DNA from: Betaproteobacteria bacterium UBA2592
GTDB lineage: Bacteria; Pseudomonadota; Gammaproteobacteria; Burkholderiales; Rhodocyclaceae
DNA: 64,000 nt
Direction of reading: 5' to 3'
NCBI GenBank assembly: GCA_002340095.1
Contig: DDKS01000033.1
Location: 1 to 64,000, forward strand
Positions 46,259 to 54,068 of the stretch are shown in pieces. The translations under genes were made by a program, and so were the position numbers. The notes below the pieces were generated by a model. It saw nothing but the letters and a program-made list of their open reading frames with translations, had not been told where the DNA came from and made no database searches. Each line of letters begins with the position of its first letter. The stretch's first letter is position 1.

Positions 46259-47232
46259 GCACGCCCATGCAGACCCACCGCCTGACCCTGCAACCACTGT
46301 CCGCCTTCGGTACCCCCCTGGCCGGTGACACCCTGTTCGGGCAATTGTGCTGGACGCTACGCCATCAACACGGCCAAGCCCGGCTTGAACGCCTGCTCGA
46401 CGGCTACACCGCTGGCCAGCCCTTTGCCGTGCTGGGCGACGCCCTGCCCCAGGGCTACCTGCCGCTCCCCAGCCTGCCCAGCCGTTTCTGGCAGGCTGCT
46501 CGCGCAGATCAGGATCGCAAGATCCTCAAGCAAAAGCGCTGGCTCCCCCTGGCGGCCTGCGAGCGACCGCTCCAGGAATGGCAGGCCCATGCCCACAGCG
46601 ACACCGAAGCCGCCCGAGCCATTGCCGGCCCAGAAGCCATCCCGGCCATCGAACGCGCCCAGCCGCACAACAGCATCAACCGCCAGACCGGCACCACCGG
46701 CACCGGCCAGTTCGCCCCCTACAGCCAGACGCAACATTGGTTTCACCCGGCCATGCGCTTTCATCTCTACGTCTGCCTCGACCCTGAGCGCCTCTCGCTG
46801 GTAGAGCTGCTCGATGCCCTGAACACCCTGGGCGCCACCGGCTATGGCCGGGATGCCAGCATCGGCCTGGGAAAATTCAGCGTGACGGTCGATGCCGACA
46901 TGGCCCTGCCCGATACGCCCGCCGGCAGCAACGCCTGGCTCTGCCTTGGCCCCTGCGCCCCGCAAAACCAGGGCTTTGTGGCCGAACGCAGCTTCTACCA
47001 GCCACTGACCCGCTTTGGCCGTCATGGGGACATGGCAGTGCACAGCGGCAACCCCTTCAAGCGGCCGGTACTGCTCGCCAAGGCGGGCAGCGTCTTCACC
47101 CCGGAACACTTCGAGCCGGCACGCCGCTGCATCGGCCAGGGACTGACCCATGTTTCCAGCAGCCAGCCGGAAACCGTACAGCAGGGCTATGCCCCCGTAT
47201 TCCCCCTGCCCCTGCCAGGAAGCCGGGCATGA
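46255..47232 (+). CDS. csm4: Csm4 (Cas5-family subunit)
   Basis: The RAMP subunit that grips the crRNA 5' handle and contacts Cas10. The 325-residue protein shows LTLQPLSAFGTPLAGDTLFG at the start, the usual Csm4 opening, and the NSINRQTGTTGTGQFAPY and LGATGYGRDASIGLGKF blocks, the last being the glycine-rich loop. The ATG overlaps the csm3 stop by four bases. Confidence 0.93.
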   Translation: MSTPMQTHRLTLQPLSAFGTPLAGDTLFGQLCWTLRHQHGQARLERLLDGYTAGQPFAVLGDALPQGYLPLPSLPSRFWQAARADQDRKILKQKRWLPLAACERPLQEWQAHAHSDTEAARAIAGPEAIPAIERAQPHNSINRQTGTTGTGQFAPYSQTQHWFHPAMRFHLYVCLDPERLSLVELLDALNTLGATGYGRDASIGLGKFSVTVDADMALPDTPAGSNAWLCLGPCAPQNQGFVAERSFYQPLTRFGRHGDMAVHSGNPFKRPVLLAKAGSVFTPEHFEPARRCIGQGLTHVSSSQPETVQQGYAPVFPLPLPGSRA

Positions 47233-47415
47233 GCCAGCCGCATCCTGAAAGACGACCTGATTCGTGGCTACGCCGAGGCCCCAAGCCCCTGGCCCGCAAC
47301 AGTGCCGAACTCGAAGCTGCACTACCCTCTGTTTGCGGGCGGCCCAGTCCCGCCCGGAGGACAAGCCCCCCCTCATCCGCCTGATCATGAACATGCTGGC
47401 TGGAGAACCCACCCC
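47233..47415 (+). other. Possible gene scar between csm4 and csm5
   Basis: 183 bases break an otherwise tightly packed operon. An ATGA-coupled ORF (47229-47384, 51 codons) starts here. Protein-like stretches appear in all three frames in order: SRILKDDLIRGYAEAP, then KPLARNSAELEAAL, then PEDKPPLIRLIMNMLAGEP, the last ending in an ATGA overlap with csm5. That reads like a small gene ruined by indels. No family is recognised. Confidence 0.35.
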
Positions 47416-49065
47416 ATGAAATTCCTCGACACCCTGCCACTGGCCCTGACGCCGCTCTCCCCCATCCACATCGGCTGCGGCGAAGATTTCGAGCCGACCC
47501 ACTACGTCATCGATGACGGCCTGCTCTACGGCTTCGACCCGGCCCGGGCGATGCTGCCCGAGCACCTCGGCAAACGCCTCGGCGAACTGGGCGACAAGGC
47601 CGACCTGCTCGGCATCCAACGCTTCTTCCGCGAACACTCAGCCCACTTCACCCCCTTTGCCGACACCCTGATCCCGGTCGCCCAGGGGCTGGCCGCCGAC
47701 TACAAAAAGCAAGTCGGCCAGGTGGCCAATCGGGAAGGCAACGGCAAGTTTGCGATCAATCTACTCTCCATCGAACGCACCAGCCACACCGGCGGCCAGC
47801 CCTACATTCCCGGCAGCAGCTTCAAGGGGGCCTTGCGCACGGCCTGGCTGGACAGGCTCAACAACGGCCAGCGCGTCACCGACCCCGATGAGCGGCGCAA
47901 TGTCAGCAAACTCGAAAAACGTCTGTTCGACGGCGATTTCGCCACCAGCCCCCTGCGCCTCATCAAACCCTCCGACCTGATGCCGGTGGGCGACATTGCC
48001 CGCCAGGTGCTGTACGCGGTCAATCTCAAGAAAGATCGCGTACTCGATAAAGCCACGGGCCAGGAGCGACTCCCTCGGGGTGTTGTCGCCCGCAAGGAAT
48101 GCATCCAGCCCGGTCAGTTCCGCGCGTTCACCGGCAGTCTGACCCTGCAGGACCTGCTCGGCCAGACCGATCCCGACCCCAGAAAGCGCACCACCCCAGC
48201 CCCATCCCTGCGATTGAATGACATCGCCCAACTGGCCCATGCCACCAATCGCTATCACCTGCCCAGGCTCCGTGCGGAAATTCAGCAGCTCGACCAGCGC
48301 GGCCAGGTCAGCCCCGCCTGGAAAAAGGCCATCGAAACCTTGTTGACCGCAGAAATCGGCCCCCTGCTCGACAGTGGCCGCGCCATGCTGATCCGCCTCG
48401 GCCGTTACGGCGGCGCCGAAAGCAAGACCCTCTCCGGCGAGGGCGTGGCCCAGATCAAGATCATGCAGGGCAACGGCCAGCCCGCCATTTACGAAAGCCA
48501 CACCAGAACCGTCTGGCTGGCGGCCGAAACCAGCAACGACCGCAAGCACCTGCTCCCCTTCGGCTGGACCCTGGTCGAAATCGACCCACAAGGCGAACTT
48601 CCGCAACTGCGCGCCTGGTGCCAGCAGCAGGCGGCCGCCCGACCGGACATGGACGCCATCCGCCAGCGATTTGCCGCGGAAAGAGCCGCAGCGGCTGCCC
48701 GGGCTGCCCAGCAGCACGCCGAACGGCAAGCCGCAGAAGCCGCCGAACAAGCCCGGCAGGCCGCCGCCGCCGAACGCGCCGCCCGGCTGCAAACCCTGAG
48801 CGCCAACCTGCAGGCCGTTGAAACCTTCATCGACGAATGCCGCAAACGCCACGAACAGCTCCGGGGCGGCAAGGACAAGCCCAACACCACCTACCACGCC
48901 AAGGCCAATGCCCTGGCCAGGCTCGCCCACGAAGAAAGCGGCTGGACCCAGGAAGAAAAGACGGCCGCTGCGGATGCCATCGAAGCCTGGCTGCCGCAGA
49001 TCGTTGCCATCGACGCCAAGGAAATCCGCAAGAAACTCAAACTGGCCGCCCTGCGCGGACAGTAA
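47416..49065 (+). CDS. csm5: Csm5 with long C-terminal coiled-coil extension
   Basis: The Cas7-like subunit at the crRNA 3' end. The core RAMP part (about residues 1-390) has LALTPLSPIHIGCGEDFEPT, GGQPYIPGSSFKGALRTAWLD and GRYGGAESKTLSGEG. Residues ~410-549 are an extra alanine/arginine-rich coiled coil (AERAAAAARAAQQHAERQAA and onward), then a helical domain ending KKLKLAALRGQ. Total length 549 exceeds the usual 350-420. ATG at 47416 was chosen because the Csm5 opening begins there; an in-frame upstream ATG gives a proline-rich, non-family extension. Confidence 0.92.
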   Translation: MKFLDTLPLALTPLSPIHIGCGEDFEPTHYVIDDGLLYGFDPARAMLPEHLGKRLGELGDKADLLGIQRFFREHSAHFTPFADTLIPVAQGLAADYKKQVGQVANREGNGKFAINLLSIERTSHTGGQPYIPGSSFKGALRTAWLDRLNNGQRVTDPDERRNVSKLEKRLFDGDFATSPLRLIKPSDLMPVGDIARQVLYAVNLKKDRVLDKATGQERLPRGVVARKECIQPGQFRAFTGSLTLQDLLGQTDPDPRKRTTPAPSLRLNDIAQLAHATNRYHLPRLRAEIQQLDQRGQVSPAWKKAIETLLTAEIGPLLDSGRAMLIRLGRYGGAESKTLSGEGVAQIKIMQGNGQPAIYESHTRTVWLAAETSNDRKHLLPFGWTLVEIDPQGELPQLRAWCQQQAAARPDMDAIRQRFAAERAAAAARAAQQHAERQAAEAAEQARQAAAAERAARLQTLSANLQAVETFIDECRKRHEQLRGGKDKPNTTYHAKANALARLAHEESGWTQEEKTAAADAIEAWLPQIVAIDAKEIRKKLKLAALRGQ

Positions 49066-49090
49066 GCTGACAACGCCACCCCGGAGACCC

Positions 49091-49396
49091 ATGACCACCT
49101 GGTTCATCACCCGCCACCCCGGCGCCCGGCAATGGGCAGAACGGCAGGGGCTGCACATCGACCGGCATGAGGCGCACCTGGACCCGGCCGATGTGCAAAG
49201 CGGCGACACCGTCATTGGCACCCTGCCCGTCCAGCTTGCGGCCGAAATCTGCGCGCGTGGAGCGCGCTACCTGCACTTAAGCATCAACCTGCCCGCCGCA
49301 GCCCGGGGCAAGGACTTGAGTGCCGATGAACTCAAGCATTACCAGGCCCGCCTGGAAGCCTTCCACGTCAAGAAAGAAAGTGAGCCCCAGCCATGA
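49091..49396 (+). CDS. csx16: Csx16-family protein (likely ring nuclease)
   Basis: A 101-residue protein matching Csx16 (TIGR02620, VVA1548 family): MTTWFITRHPGARQWAERQG, the SGDTVIGTLPVQLAAEICARGARYLHLS block and LSADELKHYQARLEA. The family is associated with Type III loci and is reported to degrade cyclic oligoadenylates. Here it would switch off the two CARF proteins flanking it. It has GGAGA before ATG and overlaps the next gene by four bases. Confidence 0.88.
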   Translation: MTTWFITRHPGARQWAERQGLHIDRHEAHLDPADVQSGDTVIGTLPVQLAAEICARGARYLHLSINLPAAARGKDLSADELKHYQARLEAFHVKKESEPQP

Positions 49397-50532
49397 GCGC
49401 CCCCATCCTCCTCTGTTTTGCCACCGGACAGAATCTGGCCAACCTCATTCCGGCCCTGCAACTGCGGCCCGAAACGGTCTGGATCCTGACCACCCCGGCC
49501 ATGCAAGCCCAGGCACAAGTCCTCAGGAAATTGCTGGAGCGTCACCAGATCAGCAGCCAGATTGAAGCCTTTGCCGATGACGACATCACCACCCTGCAAG
49601 CCGAATCCCTGCGCATTGCCGAAAAACTGGACGGCCAACCGGTGATCTTCAACGCCACCGGTGGCACCAAGCAAATGGCCTTCATCATGGCAGACAACGC
49701 CCTGCAGGTGCTGGGCCCCGAAGTACAAGGCGTGATCTATGCCGACACCCAGCACCAGCGCATTGACTGGCTGCGCCCCGCCGCACGCGGCAGTGACCCC
49801 ATGGACAACCTGCTCACCCTGGAAGACATCCTCGGTGCGCAGGGCTACCGGCTTGGTGAAGTCAAGAGCCGGCAGCCGGAATGGATTGCAAAAGTGGAAG
49901 CACGCAGTCAAATGACCCGAGAACTGGGCGAGAAAGTGGACAAGCTGGGAGGACTGTTCGGCGCACTGAACGGACTCGCCCAGAAGGCCCTGCGCGACCC
50001 GGCACGGCCCCAGTACCATCAGGAATTCGACTACGCCCCCTCGCAGCAATACGCCGACATCCTGCGCCAGGCCAACAAATATCAACTGCTGAAATGGGAT
50101 GGCGACATTGCCATCGAATTCTCGGGAGAAGACGCCGCCCGCTACTTCGGCGGCGGCTGGATCGAGGAATACCTCTTCTTCAAACTGCGCGGCAACCACC
50201 CCAGGGACTTTGTCATCAGCGCCGAAATCATTGCCCCGGACGGCAAGACCAGCAACGAAATGGATGCCCTCGTCGTGCACCGCAATCGCCTGCTCGCCAT
50301 CGAATGCAAGACCAGCCGCTTTGGCCGCGATGCCGGCAAGGACGCCGACATCATGTACAAAATCGACAGCCTGGCACAACGCGCGGGCGGCCTCATGCAC
50401 AAGGGCATGCTGCTCTCTGCCCGCCCGTTAGACGAAGTCAGTGCGGCCCGGGCCCGGGAACACGGCATCGAAGTTCTGGCTGGCCCCCACCTCAAGAAAC
50501 TCACGGAGCGGTTACATCAATGGATGGACTGA
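49393..50532 (+). CDS. Can2/Card1-type CARF nuclease (DUF1887)
   Basis: A 379-residue cyclic-oligoadenylate-activated nuclease. The CARF domain (about 1-145) contains FNATGGTKQMAF, N87-K93, the ligand loop. The C-terminal PD-(D/E)xK domain contains GGWIEEYLFFKL and NEMDALVVHRNRLLAIECKT, giving D291, E304 and K306. One CARF and one nuclease domain per chain and this length fit dimeric Can2/Card1, not the fused Can1. It should nick or cut DNA and possibly RNA when Cas10 signals. It is coupled to csx16 and overlaps cas6. Confidence 0.9.
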   Translation: MSAPILLCFATGQNLANLIPALQLRPETVWILTTPAMQAQAQVLRKLLERHQISSQIEAFADDDITTLQAESLRIAEKLDGQPVIFNATGGTKQMAFIMADNALQVLGPEVQGVIYADTQHQRIDWLRPAARGSDPMDNLLTLEDILGAQGYRLGEVKSRQPEWIAKVEARSQMTRELGEKVDKLGGLFGALNGLAQKALRDPARPQYHQEFDYAPSQQYADILRQANKYQLLKWDGDIAIEFSGEDAARYFGGGWIEEYLFFKLRGNHPRDFVISAEIIAPDGKTSNEMDALVVHRNRLLAIECKTSRFGRDAGKDADIMYKIDSLAQRAGGLMHKGMLLSARPLDEVSAARAREHGIEVLAGPHLKKLTERLHQWMD

Positions 50533-51554
50533 GCATTTCCCTCGCCCGCTACCGCTTCCACTTCACCGCCACCACCCCGGTGCAATTTCCGGAATGGGCG
50601 GGCTCCACCCTGCGCGGCGGCTTTGGCCACGCGCTGCGCCACGCCGCCTGCATGACCCGGCAAAAAGACTGCAACGGCTGCCCCCTGCAAGCCACCTGCC
50701 CCTACCCGGCCCTGTTCGCCCCGCCCGCCCGGACACTCCCCCTGCAAAAACTCACCCAAGCCCCTGCCCCCTATGTCATCGAACCCGAAGGCTGGGGCAT
50801 ACGGCGCATCGAACCCGGGCAGAACTGGCACCTGGACATGGTACTCATGGGCCGCGCCCTGCACGAACTGCCCCTCATCACCCTGGCCTGGCAAAGGGCC
50901 GCCGCCCGGGGCCTGGGCATGGGAGATGGACGCTCGGCCCTCACCCACGTGGAAGTGCAGCACCAGGACGGACACCTGCACCCCGTGCTGGAAAACCCCC
51001 AGGCACGCTTTGCAGACCACCCCATTCCCCCGCTGGACCTGCGCCTGAACAGCAAGGGCCCGGTGCATCTGTGCATCACCACCCCCCTGCGCCTCCAGGA
51101 AAACGGCAAGGCTCTCCCCCCCGCCCGGCTGGATGCAGGCCGGCTGCTCATGCAGGTGGTCCGCCGCGTCAGCCTCATCGCCACCTGCCACGGATCGGGA
51201 CCACCGCACTGGGACTATGGCAAGCTCAAGACACAAGCCCAAGCCGTGCGTGATGAAAGGCAGTTGCGCTGGCTGGACTGGACCCGGCACTCCGCACGCC
51301 AGCAACAGACCATGCAACTGGGAGGCGTGGTGGGCGACTGGACCCTCCACGATCTCCCCCCCGAATTCCTGCCCCTGCTCAAACTGGGAGAATGGCTGCA
51401 CATCGGCAAGGAAACCGTATTCGGGCTGGGCCGTTACCATATCCGGCAAGACAACTCGCCCATCGTGACGAAAGGCCCCGAACACTCCTGGCAAGCCATT
51501 GAAAAGGAAGGGAAAAGCAGGACACCGCAGATTCAACCAAGCCCTGATTTCTAA
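50520..51554 (+). CDS. cas6: Cas6 pre-crRNA endoribonuclease, ending inside the first CRISPR repeat
   Basis: A 344-residue RAMP nuclease that cuts repeats to make crRNA. It starts LARYRFHFTATTPVQFPEWAG and LRGGFGHALRH. A four-cysteine cluster (C in RHAACMTRQKDCNGCP, then QATCPYP) marks the PF10040-type Cas6. The glycine-rich loop ETVFGLGRYHI is near the end. The ATG overlaps the Can2 stop. The last seven codons (IQPSPDF) and the stop TAA are the first 25 bases of repeat 1, so the gene and the array share sequence. Confidence 0.93.
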   Translation: MDGLSISLARYRFHFTATTPVQFPEWAGSTLRGGFGHALRHAACMTRQKDCNGCPLQATCPYPALFAPPARTLPLQKLTQAPAPYVIEPEGWGIRRIEPGQNWHLDMVLMGRALHELPLITLAWQRAAARGLGMGDGRSALTHVEVQHQDGHLHPVLENPQARFADHPIPPLDLRLNSKGPVHLCITTPLRLQENGKALPPARLDAGRLLMQVVRRVSLIATCHGSGPPHWDYGKLKTQAQAVRDERQLRWLDWTRHSARQQQTMQLGGVVGDWTLHDLPPEFLPLLKLGEWLHIGKETVFGLGRYHIRQDNSPIVTKGPEHSWQAIEKEGKSRTPQIQPSPDF

Positions 51555-52393
51555 GGGATTAAGACAGACCTTGTTACAGACTCTCTCTAATGCTTGCTCG
51601 ATTCAACCAAGCCCTGATTTCTAAGGGATTAAGACGCTTGCCGATTTTCTCACATTGCTGATAGATGTTGATTCAACCAAGCCCTGATTTCTAAGGGATT
51701 AAGACCGCCCGACATTACGTTTTGAACTTTCAGCATGGATTCAACCAAGCCCTGATTTCTAAGGGATTAAGACATATCCTGCAAGTTTAAGCTGCGTACT
51801 TAGACTCGATTCAACCAAGCCCTGATTTCTAAGGGATTAAGACGCAATAATAGCCCGTTTAGCTCTCAGTTCGCGATTCAACCAAGCCCTGATTTCTAAG
51901 GGATTAAGACGCTTCTTTACTGTCGGTATTATCTACCACATAAGCGATTCAACCAAGCCCTGATTTCTAAGGGATTAAGACAGGTCGATCTGTCCAAGGG
52001 CAATCTGCTCTTTGAGATTCAACCAAGCCCTGATTTCTAAGGGATTAAGACTAATGGTCTTTTCATGCTTGAACATATACGACGATTCAACCAAGCCCTG
52101 ATTTCTAAGGGATTAAGACACAGAATCGTTTCCATGTTGTCAAGCGTTTTCGATTCAACCAAGCCCTGATTTCTAAGGGATTAAGACTTCGCACGTTGCA
52201 GATATTCAGATGATGTAACAGATTCAACCAAGCCCTGATTTCTAAGGGATTAAGACAACACGACCCATCTTGATGTGATCAGCCAGGCCGATTCAACCAA
52301 GCCCTGATTTCTAAGGGATTAAGACAGGCGATGATTTTCAAATCAAGCCCGGCGCCGGATTCAACCAAGCCCTGATTTCCAAGGGATCAAGAC
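51530..52393 (+). CRISPR. CRISPR array, 13 repeats of 36 bp and 12 spacers of 31-35 bp
   Basis: Repeats start at 51530, 51600, 51670, 51738, 51808, 51875, 51946, 52016, 52084, 52152, 52221, 52290 and 52358. The consensus begins GATTCAACCAAGCCCTGATT and ends TCTAAGGGATTAAGAC. Twelve copies are identical; the last has two T-to-C changes (TTTCC and GGATC), so it is the trailer end. The repeat holds a CCCT/AGGG stem; cleavage after it leaves the 8-base handle ATTAAGAC. Spacers are all different (lengths 34, 34, 32, 34, 31, 35, 34, 32, 32, 33, 33, 32). Transcription is most likely from the cas6 side. Confidence 0.98.
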
Positions 52394-52618
52394 AAAAGTC
52401 AATTGCCGGCCAGAAGAACGACAAGGCTTCCTGCGAGCTTTCGTGCGCCCCCCCGATGGGCGGCCGGCACGGCCCCTCTGAGGTGTGATGTTCGCTTCCC
52501 CGGGTCTGCTGGATGGGATGGATTTCTTCCGAGGGCGAAAGGCTTCCCGCCTTGATCCCGCTGCAAGCTCAAAACCGCATTGCACGGTTCTTGCGCCGGC
52601 CCGGTGCAGAGCACGGGC
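52394..52618. other. Region after the array
   Basis: 225 GC-rich bases separate the degenerate last repeat from the 3' end of the PcfJ-like gene. It lacks the AT-rich look of a leader, has no clear terminator and no supported ORF. Confidence 0.45.
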
Positions 52619-53644
52619 TCAGTCAAGCAGGCAGCAGTTCAGGTCGGCCCATTCCCGCTCTTGTTCGGCATGGGGCGGCAAGGCCCTGATTTTTCGGCGT
52701 GTCGCTTGCCCCCGGATCTCGTCGATCTCGCGGCGCAGCGGCCCGTTCTGCCAGTAAAGCTCTTCATGCAGTTGGGCCACGGCTTCGGCGGCTTCGGCGA
52801 GGGGCGGCGGAACCGCGGCATTCCGCCTGCCGCGTATGTCATGGACGCCCCAGCAGCCCTGGCTTTCCTCTTCAACGGCCAGGGTGGCCACGTGATGCCC
52901 AGCCTTGCGTTCAAAGACCCGGTAGATCCGGATCAGCCGTTCCTGGCAGGCATCGGCATAGATGGCAACGCAGTGCTGCATGACATCGCCTTCTTCTTCC
53001 AGTTCCTGGGCGTTGACCAGGGCGATAAAGACGTAGCCGTGGTATTCCATGCGCCGGATGAAAATCGGCCACTGCGCCTCCCGATGCGGCGTGTGGTGGG
53101 CTGCCTCCAGGGTGATGCGGGGTTTGGATTGCGCATAGGCAGCCTCGATGGCAGCCCAGCCCGATTTCAGGCGGTTGCTGTCCAGCGCCCGCAGTCCGTC
53201 TTGCACGGCCTTGCTCACGATGGGGGTGATGTGGCGGTGAAGGTAATCGCGCAGGTTCGCTTCAGGGTGCTCGTACTGCTGCACCAGGCAGGCTTTCCAG
53301 ACCGCGCGCAGGAGCAGCGGCGGCACATTTGCCAGACGCGAAAAGCCCCATTCGGGCAGGGTGCCAATGAGTTCCGGGGGTGGGGGCACGTCCATTTCGC
53401 AGGCGGCCAGAAGGGCCAGCAGTTGCGTGGCTCGAATGCGACGAAGGTTGGGGCTATGGTGTTCTTCGCCGATGTAATCCCCCAGGGCTTCGATGAGGGC
53501 ATCGCCAAAATCCAGGTAGAGCCGCCAGCCGCGCCGGGTCACGCCTTTTTCCTTGAGGGCCTGCTTGAGGGCGGCCAGCCGCTCACCGGGCTCCGAGGCC
53601 GGGATTGCGTAAAGAAAGGGCAGCAGTTCGTGACGAATGGGCAT
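52619..53644 (-). CDS. PcfJ-like protein
   Basis: A 341-residue protein resembling the PcfJ family in its C-terminal half. EEGDVMQHCVAIYADACQER and RIYRVFERKAGHHVATLAVE, then WGVHDIRGRRNA, follow the family pattern (HCV...Y...R...T.E). The N-terminal half is helical and unrecognised. PcfJ was named from an enterococcal conjugative plasmid and its activity is unknown. Here it lies antisense between the array and the adaptation genes. The ATG at 53644 (MPIRHELLPF) is preceded by only a weak ribosome site. A longer in-frame extension runs across cas2 and was rejected. Confidence 0.75.
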   Translation of the reverse strand: MPIRHELLPFLYAIPASEPGERLAALKQALKEKGVTRRGWRLYLDFGDALIEALGDYIGEEHHSPNLRRIRATQLLALLAACEMDVPPPPELIGTLPEWGFSRLANVPPLLLRAVWKACLVQQYEHPEANLRDYLHRHITPIVSKAVQDGLRALDSNRLKSGWAAIEAAYAQSKPRITLEAAHHTPHREAQWPIFIRRMEYHGYVFIALVNAQELEEEGDVMQHCVAIYADACQERLIRIYRVFERKAGHHVATLAVEEESQGCWGVHDIRGRRNAAVPPPLAEAAEAVAQLHEELYWQNGPLRREIDEIRGQATRRKIRALPPHAEQEREWADLNCCLLD

Positions 53645-53769
53645 GACAGGGTAGCCGGCGATGGGGCAGCGTGGGTTCAGGCGGCAGTATCCTGCAGCGG
53701 ATTGCGCCCTGGCCGGTCGGCAAGCTTGCCATCGCCACGGGAGCCCATGGCCGGGGCTAGCATGGGTGC

Positions 53770-54057
53770 ATGCGTGACGTTGCCCGAACCCTCTATCTGG
53801 TCTGTTATGACGTGGCCGACCCGAAGCGGCTCTACCGGGTGCATCGCTTCTTGCTGGGTTACAAGGTGGGCGGGCAGAAGTCGTTTTTCGAGTGCTGGCT
53901 GACGCCGGCCGAGTTGCGCGAGGTGCGGGCCGGCCTGCGGGCACGCATGAATCTGGCCGAGGACCGGGCCCATATTTTCCAGCTCGACCCGCGCCAGCAG
54001 GTGCGCTGTCTGGGCCAGGCCCAACCGCCCCATGCCGGGGCTTTCCTGATCGTGTGA
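53770..54057 (+). CDS. cas2: Cas2, first copy
   Basis: A 95-residue Cas2, the dimer that bridges two Cas1 dimers during spacer integration. It shows LYLVCYDVADPKRLYRVHRF, with the conserved aspartate after the first strand, and GGQKSFFECWLTPAELREV. The start follows a 125-base divergent region shared with the PcfJ-like gene. It is 11 bases before cas1. Confidence 0.9.
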   Translation: MRDVARTLYLVCYDVADPKRLYRVHRFLLGYKVGGQKSFFECWLTPAELREVRAGLRARMNLAEDRAHIFQLDPRQQVRCLGQAQPPHAGAFLIV

Positions 54058-54068
54058 AAGGAGCCGCC

